The notes below the pieces were generated by a model. That model ran no database searches. It was not told the DNA's origin and saw only the letters and a list, made by a program, of their open reading frames with translations. DNA of 20,831 nt from an uncultured Actinomyces sp. (GTDB taxonomy: Bacteria > Actinomycetota > Actinomycetes > Actinomycetales > Actinomycetaceae). Both the position numbers and the translations under genes were made by a program. Location of the stretch: contig CAJZFF010000002.1 of the NCBI GenBank assembly GCA_915069725.1, forward strand, positions 1 through 20,831, in the 5' to 3' direction. Within the stretch, counting starts at the first letter, position 1. Every line of letters begins with the position of its first letter. Shown in pieces: positions 8,912 to 15,810 of the stretch.

Positions 8912-8944
8912 CGACGCAGTGATTCCTGTGGGCTCACTGCGTCG
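8912..8944. terminator. Bidirectional terminator-like hairpin at the end of the tad operon
   Basis: An 11-bp perfect stem (CGACGCAGTGA at 8912-8922 with its complement at 8934-8944) closes an 11-base loop between two convergent genes. The right arm includes the tadG-like stop codon. No T-run is present on either strand. Confidence 0.6.
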
Positions 8945-9440
8945 TCGTCATCCGGGCCGAACCCGTGGCGGTGATGGTGAAGCCCTCGGCCGGAACGATC
9001 CCCCAGGGCAGGAAGGGCGGACGGGAACGCGCCTGCAGCGTCACCACGGCGGTCTGGCTGTCGGCGGCTCGGGCACTGACAATCGTGATCCCCTCCAGCT
9101 TGGCCGCTGCCGGCTGGGCGGACAGGTCCTCAGCCGCCTTGCTTCTCACCCCCATGTCGGTGAGGGCTCCGGGTGCGGCATCCGTGGCGCCACCCCCGTA
9201 GTAGGGGTGCTCATCCATGCTGTCGGCTCCCGCGGCCGCAGCCGAGTCCGCCAGGGATGTGAGGGTCTTGAGATCGAGGTAGACGGCGGTTGCCGAGGCT
9301 GCGACGAACAGCAGCGCAAGGACGACGCAGATGAGCCCGACCCCCAGGAGAAGCGTCTGCCCGTCCTCCTCGTGGTGCAGGCGACGCAGCAGGGCACGGG
9401 CCCGACGCTGGGCGCCCCTGGGGCCGGAACTCCGGTTCAC
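8934..9440 (-). CDS. TadG-like Flp pilus assembly protein
   Basis: This 168-residue protein has a basic N-terminus, then EEDGQTLLLGVGLICVVLALLFVAASATAVYLD (24-56), a single membrane helix preceded by a Gly that resembles a prepilin cleavage site. The rest should face outside. This matches the N-terminal helix of TadG-like minor pseudopilins in actinobacteria; the protein is much shorter than proteobacterial TadG. It begins with an ATGA overlap with the gene before it and is the last gene of the operon. Confidence 0.75.
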   Translation of the reverse strand: MNRSSGPRGAQRRARALLRRLHHEEDGQTLLLGVGLICVVLALLFVAASATAVYLDLKTLTSLADSAAAAGADSMDEHPYYGGGATDAAPGALTDMGVRSKAAEDLSAQPAAAKLEGITIVSARAADSQTAVVTLQARSRPPFLPWGIVPAEGFTITATGSARMTTTQ

Positions 9441-10000
9441 TGCTCCTCCTTGCCCGGCAGGGTGATGGAGCGCTCGGTGTCCACCACGACGACGTCCCGA
9501 CCGATCCCTAGTGAGGCGAAGCCCGGCAGATCCACACCGACTGAGACTTCGACCATCGCCGTCTGGCCCCGGGCACAGCCGTGAGCACAGGTGACTGACA
9601 GAGAGCCGGACGGGTCAGCGTCGATGCCCTGATCGGACAGGGACAGCTGCATGGCCAGCTGCGCGTTATCCATCGCTAAGGGCGAGTCGTCGACCTCCAG
9701 GACCCGGCTGGCGGCGTCTGCCGCCGAGGCGGCGGCGAAGGCCGTGGCCTGGAGCTGGGCGAGCGTGACCACCAGGTAGAGCACAGGCACCACCAGGACG
9801 GCGCTCCACCCGATGAACTCGACGATCGCGTTGCCCTCCTCCCGGCTCATGAGCCGCCGGACGCTCCGAAGACCTCTCCTGAGAGCCTCTCGAAGCCGGC
9901 CGCCGGCCCGCCCGGTGATAGGGGTGCCGGCCGGGATCATCCTCAGCGGTCGCGATACGCAACGGTGCCCGCGACGCCTAGAGCCAACCACGCCTACCAC
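9437..10000 (-). CDS. TadE-like minor pseudopilin (second of two)
   Basis: This is a 187-residue protein with a long basic N-terminus and then EEGNAIVEFIGWSAVLVVPVLYLVV (54-78). The Gly56/Asn57 junction with Glu61 at +5 fits a TadE prepilin-peptidase site, followed by a membrane helix and an extracellular domain with two cysteines (TCAHGCARG) that could form a disulfide. The start at GTG 10000 is chosen because AGGAGAGG lies 9 bases upstream and the gap from the preceding stop is only 6 bases; an ATG at 9850 (MSREEG) would give a shorter and more typical leader. It is probably a minor component priming Flp pilus assembly, processed by an unseen TadV-type peptidase. Confidence 0.78.
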   Translation of the reverse strand: MVGVVGSRRRGHRCVSRPLRMIPAGTPITGRAGGRLREALRRGLRSVRRLMSREEGNAIVEFIGWSAVLVVPVLYLVVTLAQLQATAFAAASAADAASRVLEVDDSPLAMDNAQLAMQLSLSDQGIDADPSGSLSVTCAHGCARGQTAMVEVSVGVDLPGFASLGIGRDVVVVDTERSITLPGKEEQ

Positions 10001-10006
10001 CCGTAC

Positions 10007-10480
10007 TCACCTCTCCTGGATCAGGGAGGACTCATCGATGGCGTGCCCGGTGACCCGCAGTGTCCCTCCGGGGCCGAACAGCCCAAGGACCGGGAAGGGC
10101 GCTGTCACCGTCACCTCAACGATCCTCAGGTCGCCGGAGGGGACCCGCGAGACGGTGACGGTATCCACGTAGCCACGCCTGAGGGCGGCGTCGGTGAGGA
10201 CCTGCACCCGCTGGCGCGCCTCGGCCTCCGTGCCCCCGACCAGTGCGGCCCGGCGAGCGCCGTCGCCCGCGGCATCGGTGAGGACGTTACGGGCGTAGAC
10301 CCCCAGGGCCACCTGGAGGAGCGCCACGAACACGACGATAATCAGGGCGCCGACCATGACGAAGTCGACGACGGCCGAGCCCGACTCTTTGTGCTTGCGC
10401 GGGCAGGGGCGACCCGGCCGGGGCAGGGCGCGACCAGCCCGTTGGAGCACCCCGAGGCGGGGCACTCGTTCAGATCGCAC
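10007..10480 (-). CDS. TadE-like minor pseudopilin (first of two)
   Basis: This 157-residue protein has a basic leader ending KESG (31-34), then SAVVDFVMVGALIIVVFVALLQVALGVYARNVLTDAAGDGARRAAL. This is the standard TadE signature, except that the +5 residue is Asp39 rather than Glu. The extracellular part follows the single helix (about 39-60). The GTG start overlaps the stop of the pilin-like gene by 11 bases, with an AAGGTGA site just upstream, so translation is probably coupled. Confidence 0.8.
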   Translation of the reverse strand: MRSERVPRLGVLQRAGRALPRPGRPCPRKHKESGSAVVDFVMVGALIIVVFVALLQVALGVYARNVLTDAAGDGARRAALVGGTEAEARQRVQVLTDAALRRGYVDTVTVSRVPSGDLRIVEVTVTAPFPVLGLFGPGGTLRVTGHAIDESSLIQER

Positions 10481-10700
10481 TGGTCACCTTCGCGATGGCG
10501 TTGAGGAAGACCTCGGTCAGCGTGCTGCCGGCCACCGTCCACAGAGCCACGACGAGACCTGCTGTCATGAGGGTCACCAGGACCCAGCCGGGGACGTCGC
10601 CGCGCTCATCGCGCAGATCGATCCGGGGCGCACCGCTGGCACGCCACAACCGGGAACCGGGGTGAGGGCGGTGGGATGTGGGAGGGATGAGGCGCTTCAT
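10470..10700 (-). CDS. Small pilin-like protein in the Flp position
   Basis: This 76-residue protein has a 34-residue basic leader ending DERG, then DVPGWVLVTLMTAGLVVALWTVAG (35-58), one membrane helix, and a short tail (STLTEVFLNAIAKVTSAI). The size and its place directly after tadC fit the Flp pilin slot, and the Gly34 junction resembles a prepilin site. The +5 residue is Trp39 where Flp pilins have Glu, so processing and function are uncertain. A strong AAGGAG site lies about 6 bases before the ATG. Confidence 0.7.
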   Translation of the reverse strand: MKRLIPPTSHRPHPGSRLWRASGAPRIDLRDERGDVPGWVLVTLMTAGLVVALWTVAGSTLTEVFLNAIAKVTSAI

Positions 10701-10787
10701 GACTGCTCCTTGCTGTCGGTCGGGATTCTGGGCAAGAGGACGAAGGCTGATTGGGCTCGGCAGGTGCCGGAGGGAGGTGAGGGCGCT

Positions 10788-11741
10788 TCACACCCCCAGC
10801 CTGAGAACGAACAGTCCCGGGAAGAGGGCGAAGACGACGGTGATGGGCAGGACGAGGAAGACCACGGGGACCATCTGGGCGATCTCTCGTCTTCCGCCCT
10901 CCTCCATGAGGTCCTGGCGTGCCGCCTCACGTACGTCGGCGGCCTGGGAGCGTAGGACCTCGGCCAGTGGTGTGCCGCGCTCAAGGGCCACGATGATCGC
11001 CTCGCACAAGCGGGTGACGTGGACGGAGCCGACTCGCCGCTCCATACGGTCCAGCGCGGTGGACAGCACCGTGCCGGAGCGGATGTCGGTCAGAGTGCTG
11101 CGCAGCTCGTCGACGAGGTCACCCCGGCCCAGCGCGACGATGCGCTCGATGGCCGGCACCGGGCCCTGACCGGCCCCCACCGCCAGGGCCAGCAGCTCGA
11201 CGACGTCGGGCAGCTGCGCCTCGATCCGTGACAGCCGCTTCGCCACAGCCCGGCTGAGCCACCAGTCGCGGGCAGCGGCCCCGGCCACTGTGCCCATGAG
11301 GCACAGGACGATGAGCGCGGGCACGTTGACGGAGCGGGCCAGGGCCGCCAGGCCGCCTGCAGTCAGGACGAGCAGGAGCGCCGTCGTCGACCACAGGACC
11401 TGCTGGAGGCGGAACTGGTCGACCCCCAGTGACGACCCTGATCGTGTCAAGCGCCGCCGGACCGAGTCGGCCGACGACCCCAGGGTGTCCATCAGCCTGC
11501 CGAGACTGAGAGCACGTGCGGTGGAGGCCATGAGCAGGCCGACGACGGTGCTCCCGTCAGAGGTCGGCCCTGCCGGAGCGGCCAGCAGGCCGGAGGTCGT
11601 GGGCCGGCGGTGGACGTAGGGCTCCAGGCGGGCCATGAGCGTGGGGCGGCGGCGGAGGAGGGCCGAGATGACGCTCAGGATGCCCACTGCCCCCAGCAGC
11701 CCAGCGAGTCCACCGGTGAGCATCGCGTTCATGGGGTTCAT
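10788..11741 (-). CDS. tadC: TadC-like pilus assembly platform protein
   Basis: This 317-residue inner-membrane protein has an N-terminal helix (MLTGGLAGLLGAVGILSVISALL), a central hydrophobic pair (about 110-150) and a type II secretion F domain (roughly 160-290: LPDVVELLALAVGAGQGPVPAIERIVALG, RMERRVGSVHVTRLCEAIIVALERGTPLAEVLRSQAADVREAARQDLMEEGGRREIAQM). It ends with a terminal helix (VPVVFLVLPITVVFALFPGLFVL). It pairs with TadB to form the platform above the TadA ATPase. An upstream start at 11903 is possible but that part overlaps tadB; the ATG at 11741 overlaps the tadB stop as ATGA and is chosen. Confidence 0.85.
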   Translation of the reverse strand: MNPMNAMLTGGLAGLLGAVGILSVISALLRRRPTLMARLEPYVHRRPTTSGLLAAPAGPTSDGSTVVGLLMASTARALSLGRLMDTLGSSADSVRRRLTRSGSSLGVDQFRLQQVLWSTTALLLVLTAGGLAALARSVNVPALIVLCLMGTVAGAAARDWWLSRAVAKRLSRIEAQLPDVVELLALAVGAGQGPVPAIERIVALGRGDLVDELRSTLTDIRSGTVLSTALDRMERRVGSVHVTRLCEAIIVALERGTPLAEVLRSQAADVREAARQDLMEEGGRREIAQMVPVVFLVLPITVVFALFPGLFVLRLGV

Positions 11742-12589
11742 CGCAGCGTCCTCTCCTCCTCGGGCAGTCGCCCCAGGCGCAGCATGAGCCGGTAGGCGAT
11801 GACCGATACAACGGCTCCGATCAGGAGAACGACGGCTCCGGCGGTGGTGGCGTAGGCCGCTGCTGCCTGAGGCCGGCTGGACAGCAGCGCCAGAACCAGC
11901 CACGGGGCGGCGACCGCGACCTTGGCGCCGTTGACGGTCCAGGACTGGCGAGCCTCGAGCTCGCCTCGGGTGCGCATGTCCTCACGCAGCATCTGCGACA
12001 GGGAGCGCAGCAGCGTCCCCAGGTCAGTGCCGCCGACCTCGTGGGCCAGGCGCAGGGCCTCAACGATCCGGTCGGCGACCGGGTCAGCGAAGCGGGCCTT
12101 GAGACGGTCCAGGGAGCTGTCGAAGCGGGCCGAGGCGGCGTAGTCGGTGGCGAAGGCCCGGAACTGGGGGCGGACTGCCTCCGGGCCGCGCTCACCGAGG
12201 TTGGTCAGCGCCTCCGGCAGGCTCATGCCCGCACGAACGCCGGAGACGAGGGTGTCGACGGCCTCGGGCCACACCTCGCGCAGCCGGGTGCGGCGGTTGC
12301 GCGCTCGCGAGGAGATGACAAGGAAAGGAATCGCCGTGAAGATGGCGGTGAAGGCCAGGGCCACCGGCCAGGCTCGGGACATCCCCAGGAAGACCAGACC
12401 GACCAGCAGCCCCAGCCCGATCGACCCCAGGACGAACATCGCGGGGCTGGTGCGGCCGGCACCCGCTTGGACCAGGATGTCGGCCAGGAGACGGGAGCGC
12501 CGCGAACGCCACCGAGGCGGGTCGGAGGTGCAGGCCATCCAGATCAGGAGCAGCCCCACCCCGCCCAGGAGCCCGGCGACGGCGCCCAT
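11738..12589 (-). CDS. tadB: TadB-like pilus assembly platform protein
   Basis: This 283-residue protein has hydrophobic N-terminal segments (1-19; about 50-92), a type II secretion F domain (about 103-215; VWPEAVDTLVSGVRAGMSLPEALTNLGERGP...DPVADRIVEALRLAHEVGGTDLGTLLRSLSQMLREDM) and two C-terminal helices (about 225-262). This is the usual TadB layout. Its ATG shares one base with the tadA stop (TGATG), with AGGAGG just upstream, so it is coupled to tadA. Because tadA is cut by the mobile element, its normal promoter is now several kilobases away or lost. Confidence 0.87.
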   Translation of the reverse strand: MGAVAGLLGGVGLLLIWMACTSDPPRWRSRRSRLLADILVQAGAGRTSPAMFVLGSIGLGLLVGLVFLGMSRAWPVALAFTAIFTAIPFLVISSRARNRRTRLREVWPEAVDTLVSGVRAGMSLPEALTNLGERGPEAVRPQFRAFATDYAASARFDSSLDRLKARFADPVADRIVEALRLAHEVGGTDLGTLLRSLSQMLREDMRTRGELEARQSWTVNGAKVAVAAPWLVLALLSSRPQAAAAYATTAGAVVLLIGAVVSVIAYRLMLRLGRLPEEERTLR

Positions 12590-12954
12590 CAGTAGACCTC
12601 CTGGGGGCCTGCGGGGCGGGAGCTGAGCAGTGCGGTCAGATCGTGACCGGCCCGGTTGAAGCGCTCGACGGCGTCGGGCGCTCCGGCGCCCCGGACGAGG
12701 TTGCCGGTGGGGTCACGGTGGAAGACGTCTGAGAGCTCGATGATGCCGTTCTCCACCCGGCCGGACAGGGCCGCGACCTCTCGCACGGTACGGCGCCCGC
12801 TGCGATCCAGGTCGAGGTGGACGACCAGGTCGATGGCGCTGGCGACGGTGGGGACCACGAAGTCGCTGGAGACGTTCTCCCCTGCCAGCAGCGGGAGCGT
12901 ACAGATCTTGATGATGGCCTCCCTGGCGGAGTTGGCGTGGATGGTGCACATGGA
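12589..12954 (-). pseudogene. tadA: tadA 3' fragment, cut by the integrated element
   Basis: About 121 C-terminal codons of the Tad/CpaF secretion ATPase remain. SMCTIHANSAREAIIKICTLPLLAGENVSSDFVVPTVASAIDLVVHL is the conserved stretch following the Walker B region in TadA. Family members are roughly 350-450 residues, so the Walker A, Walker B and N-terminal domains are missing. Reading upstream in frame, TadA similarity stops after the Ser codon at 12952-12954 and a TAG follows nine codons further on. The adjacent DNA carries a serine integrase, so the loss is explained by insertion rather than decay. The 5' part of the gene is expected beyond the right edge of the window. The fragment itself cannot work as an ATPase. 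Confidence 0.85.
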
Positions 12955-12988
12955 CGGCAGGCCAGCAACTTGGGAGTACTATAACCAC
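12950..12988. other. Attachment-site region, chromosome-element junction
   Basis: The junction between tadA coding sequence and element DNA lies here, between the last recognisable TadA codon and the integrase start. Large serine integrases recombine at a 2-base crossover inside a ~40-50 base site next to int, so the crossover cannot be placed exactly without the other end. A TACTAT box (12977-12982) lies in the junction, 6 bases before the integrase ATG. Confidence 0.6.
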
Positions 12989-14452
12989 ATGAGTACCGTC
13001 TTGCGCACATCGACGCGCCCAGCTGCGATCTACTGCCGTATCTCCCAGGACCGAGCTGGTGCAGGCTTGGGTGTGGACCGTCAGGAGGAGGACTGCCGCC
13101 GCTTAGCTGAGGAGCGGGGCCTTGAAGTCGGTGAGGTCTTCGTTGACGACGACCTGTCCGCCTACTCGGGGAAGCCGAGGCCAGCCTATTTGCGACTGCT
13201 AGAGGACCTGAGGGGCGGCCGGTTCGGGACAGTGGTCGCCTGGCACACCGACCGCCTGCATCGCTCCCCGCTCGAATTGGAGGAGTACATCGCCGTCTGC
13301 GAGGAGCAGGGTGTGGCGACCGTGACGTGCAAAGCTGGTCACATCGACCTCGAAACGCCGTCGGGTAGGGCCGTGGCGAGGACGCTGGGCGCATGGGCGC
13401 GCTTCGAGTCGGAGCACAAAAGTGATCGCATCAAGCGGGCCATGCAGCAAGTCCGGGACTCGGGCAGGTTCACGGGCGGCAACTTCCCCTTCGGGTGGCG
13501 GCGCGATGATGGTGTCACGCGCCCGCCCTATGAGATCAACCCTGCCGAGGCGGCAGTGATCCGGGACGCCGCTAACCGCATCCTCGCTGGCGGAACGTTG
13601 GCCGGAACAGCGGAGTACCTGAACGAACAGGGGCACCTGTCCCCGACGGGGAAGCCGTGGACTCCGACCCCGTTGAAGCAGGTTCTCCTGCGGGCCAAGA
13701 ATGCGGGGCTGGTGGTGAACGACGATGGTGAGGTTGTGGCGCCGTCCCTGTTCCCGGCGATCCTCCCTGAGGACCAGTGGCGCGCCGTCGTGGCCATCGT
13801 GGCTAACCCGGACCGGAAGTTGAAGGCGCCGAGGCACAGCCGGTTCCTCCTGAGTGGCCTGGCCTTGTGTGGCACGTGCGGCAAGACGACCAGGGTCAAG
13901 GTGGTTGGGACTCGGACGGGGAAGAGCCACAGGGTCTATACCTGCTTCTCGAAAGGCGGTGGGCATCCCCATAAGCGCCGGGAGTACGTAGAGAGCTACG
14001 TGACGGACGTTGTTCTGGCCTACCTGGAACAGCCTGGCGTGCTGGCCGCATTGTCTGAGGGGCTGGGTAGGGATGGCCGGGATGAGGAGCGGAAGAGCTT
14101 GGCTGAGCGTGCGGATGGCCTTCGTCGCCGTCGGGATGCGGCGGCCGAGTCCTACGCGCTGGGGAAGATGTCGCTAGTGACCTTGGAGCGGGTCACCGAG
14201 TCGATCGCGGCCGAGCTGGAAGACGTTGAAGCACGGCAGGTGGCCTTGGTGTCCGATGGGGCGTTGTCTGCGGTCCTGAGCGGTGGGGATATTCGGGCTG
14301 CGTGGGAGGCGGCGTCTACGGACCAGCGGCGGGCTGTGATTGATGCTCTGTGCACGGTGACGTTGCTGCCGACTCCTCGGACGGGTGCGCGGCGCTTTGA
14401 TCCTGAGACGGTGCGGATCGATTGGAAGCATGAGTCCGTCGCCGGTAACTGA
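12989..14452 (+). CDS. int: Large serine recombinase (site-specific integrase)
   Basis: This 487-residue protein integrates and excises the element. The resolvase-type catalytic domain covers about 10-155: YCRISQDRAGAGLGVDRQEEDC with nucleophile Ser19, then HTDRLHRSPLELEEY, and SGRAVARTLGAWARFESEHKSDRIKRAM leading to the long helix. The recombinase domain (about 165-280) includes PFGWRRDDG and LNEQGHLSPTGKPWTPTPLKQVLLRAKNAG. A zinc ribbon follows (Cys294, Cys297, Cys319 and probably His326), then a coiled coil (about 365-420). The frame is open upstream into tadA, but the ATG at 12989 matches the family N-terminus. No good ribosome site is seen; a TACTAT box 6 bases before the ATG suggests a leaderless message. 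Confidence 0.95.
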   Translation: MSTVLRTSTRPAAIYCRISQDRAGAGLGVDRQEEDCRRLAEERGLEVGEVFVDDDLSAYSGKPRPAYLRLLEDLRGGRFGTVVAWHTDRLHRSPLELEEYIAVCEEQGVATVTCKAGHIDLETPSGRAVARTLGAWARFESEHKSDRIKRAMQQVRDSGRFTGGNFPFGWRRDDGVTRPPYEINPAEAAVIRDAANRILAGGTLAGTAEYLNEQGHLSPTGKPWTPTPLKQVLLRAKNAGLVVNDDGEVVAPSLFPAILPEDQWRAVVAIVANPDRKLKAPRHSRFLLSGLALCGTCGKTTRVKVVGTRTGKSHRVYTCFSKGGGHPHKRREYVESYVTDVVLAYLEQPGVLAALSEGLGRDGRDEERKSLAERADGLRRRRDAAAESYALGKMSLVTLERVTESIAAELEDVEARQVALVSDGALSAVLSGGDIRAAWEAASTDQRRAVIDALCTVTLLPTPRTGARRFDPETVRIDWKHESVAGN

Positions 14453-14795
14453 GGGCGCTATCCCTGCCTTGTAGGCCCTTGTGGCGTCCTGTAGGCCCCT
14501 GTGCTGCCCGTTGTGGTGGTGCGGGGGCCTCTCGTGTGCGTGGGGGCGGTGATGGCCTACGCGGGTGTGTTGCGAACCGAACACAGCGGCGTGTTTGAGA
14601 TCACTCAGAGGGTGGTGGTTGAGGTTTCCGCAATCAATTCTGACCGACCTCACTAATCATGTGCGGTCATCTTTCCTGAGTATTTCAACGAAACTCACTA
14701 TGCCGTAGGTGGCGCATTCGGACATTCATTGACTAAGCGAGACATTCCCCCTTTCGGGAACACGCACCCTCAACACACAAACCAGCCTCGAACAC
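14453..14795 (+). other. Non-coding spacer after the integrase, with a 20-base tandem repeat
   Basis: No convincing gene is present in this spacer. Two imperfect 20-base tandem units (14467-14486 and 14487-14506) share TGTAGGCCC followed by TGTG. The later half is poorer in G/C and has several runs of A/C. The spacer leads to the promoter at 14796. A role in integrase control or as part of a regulatory region is possible. Confidence 0.4.
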
Positions 14796-14825
14796 TTGTG
14801 CGAAAGATGCAACGAAAGCGATAAT
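14796..14825 (+). promoter_or_regulatory. Promoter of the early/replication operon
   Basis: TTGTGC (14796-14801) and GATAAT (14820-14825) are 18 bases apart. Transcription would start near 14832 and could run through the tightly packed genes towards the capsid gene. The AT-rich spacer and clear -10 make this the best promoter match in the element. Confidence 0.6.
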
Positions 14826-14829
14826 GGTA

Positions 14830-14870
14830 GTGCCCCTGAAGGGACGGGGCGCGGCTGTATCAGCCAGCCG
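14830..14870 (+). promoter_or_regulatory. Structured 5' leader (two adjoining hairpins)
   Basis: GTGCCCC (14830-14836) pairs with GGGGCGC (14846-14852), and CGGCTG (14852-14857) with CAGCCG (14865-14870). Both lie at the expected 5' end of the transcript, just before the AGAGGAAAGGAA ribosome site. They may stabilise the message or control access to it. Confidence 0.4.
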
Positions 14871-14896
14871 TCACAAGAGGAAAGGAACACAGAAGA

Positions 14897-14977
14897 ATGA
14901 TCGGATGGAAGAACAGAGATGAGGGCTACTACCCGAATCGGCGGCACCACTTACTGGAGTGTCACCCACGCAGCTGA
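14897..14977 (+). CDS. Possible 26-residue leader peptide
   Basis: An ATG at 14897, about 10 bases after AGAGGAAAGGAA, opens a 26-codon frame that overlaps the start of the HTH gene in another frame. The peptide is basic and His/Arg-rich (NRRHHLLECHPRS). It could be a leader that tunes HTH translation, or simply chance. The best Shine-Dalgarno in the region serves this ATG rather than the HTH start. Confidence 0.3.
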   Translation: MIGWKNRDEGYYPNRRHHLLECHPRS

Positions 14978-15116
14978 ATACCTGGGCTGCGACCGAAGCA
15001 CCGTCTACCGCTGGATCAAAGAGGGGCGAATCATCGCCTACAAGGCCGGTGGCCCCAACACCACGCGAGTCAAGGCCAACGACATTAAGGCCCTCGTGAG
15101 CAAGGCGGGTGCGTAA
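14919..15116 (+). CDS. Small helix-turn-helix protein, excisionase-like
   Basis: This 65-residue protein consists almost only of a MerR/AlpA-type DNA-binding domain: SVTHAAEYLGCDRSTVYRWIKEGRIIAYKAGG (14-45), followed by a wing strand and RVKANDIKALVSKAGA. Such proteins act as excisionases (recombination directionality factors) or as early regulators in phages and integrative elements. Its place between the integrase and replication genes fits either role. The ATG has a weak GGAAG site 8 bases upstream. Its stop overlaps the next ATG (TAATG). Confidence 0.8.
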   Translation: MRATTRIGGTTYWSVTHAAEYLGCDRSTVYRWIKEGRIIAYKAGGPNTTRVKANDIKALVSKAGA

Positions 15117-15232
15117 TGACCACCTACTCCGAGGCTATTGCAGCCACCATCGCCAAAGCGCCGGCCATCTCGCCAGCCACCCGTGATCGCATCATCGCGA
15201 TTCTCAACCCCATCGGGGGTGCGGCCCGATGA
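15116..15232 (+). CDS. 38-residue phage-type protein of unknown function
   Basis: This is a short gene. The ATG overlaps the HTH stop by one base, and the TGA overlaps the next ATG by four bases (ATGA). The product (MTTYSEAIAATIAKAPAISP, then ATRDRIIAILNPIGGAAR) has a mostly helical, Ala-rich pattern with no known motif. Overlaps at both ends and GC-rich third positions are the evidence that it is translated. Confidence 0.6.
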   Translation: MTTYSEAIAATIAKAPAISPATRDRIIAILNPIGGAAR

Positions 15233-15810
15233 TGAACATGAGTAACCCCCGCCAGATCACTCCAACGGGGGGAAGCCCAAATTGCGCGGTGGGCTGGCCC
15301 CAGGATACAGCGCTCAACGCCGCCACTGCAACCCTTCCGCGCCTAGACGCGACGCAACCACTGGACATACTCGCCCACGACGCCCGAGCACGACGGCGAG
15401 AGACCACAGCCATCGAAGCACGCGAATGGCAGGCAGCCACCGAGAAGTGCCGGGACTACGCCCAGGACGCTACCCCCTCGGTCTTCAAGCGGCTGGACGA
15501 GCTCGGCCCGGAAGCCATGCGGGAAGTTAACCGCACCATCGCCGTCGGTGAGCGCATCGGCTATCAAGCCGGTTTCGAGGCCGCTTGCGCCCTACTGAAG
15601 ACCACCCAGAACGCCGCCTACGCCGCCGGGCAGGCAGACATACTCACCGCCCTACATGCGGAGCACCTGAGGCAGCTGGACGCCGAGAACCGGGCACTGT
15701 CGGCCTCTCTGGCCCAGGGCGTCCCGTATGCGGAGCTGTGCGAGATTCGTGGGGAGCATGACCGTGCTGCGCGCGCCCGTCAGGTCCTCGCAGAGAGGGG
15801 TATTGCATGA
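15229..15810 (+). CDS. Unknown element protein, Ala-rich helical
   Basis: This is a 193-residue protein. The first ~35 residues look disordered; from about 50 on it is charged and helical (ARRRETTAIEAREWQAATEKCRDYAQ ... AALLKTTQNAAYAAGQADILTALHAEHLRQLDAENRALSASLA). No known domain is recognised. It overlaps both neighbours by ATGA, so it belongs to the replication operon. A role as a replication accessory or DNA-binding partner of the primase is possible but not shown. Confidence 0.75.
   Translation: MMNMSNPRQITPTGGSPNCAVGWPQDTALNAATATLPRLDATQPLDILAHDARARRRETTAIEAREWQAATEKCRDYAQDATPSVFKRLDELGPEAMREVNRTIAVGERIGYQAGFEAACALLKTTQNAAYAAGQADILTALHAEHLRQLDAENRALSASLAQGVPYAELCEIRGEHDRAARARQVLAERGIA

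Noticed and set aside
11742..11903. N-terminal extension of TadC
   Set aside because: It overlaps the end of tadB in another frame; the ATGA overlap at 11738-11741 marks the real start.
12656..12988. N-terminal extension of the serine integrase through tadA DNA
   Set aside because: This part is antisense to conserved tadA coding sequence; the recombinase N-terminus begins at ATG 12989.
14467..14506. Tandem repeat as a CRISPR-like array
   Set aside because: There are only two imperfect 20-base units with no spacers; no Cas gene is present.
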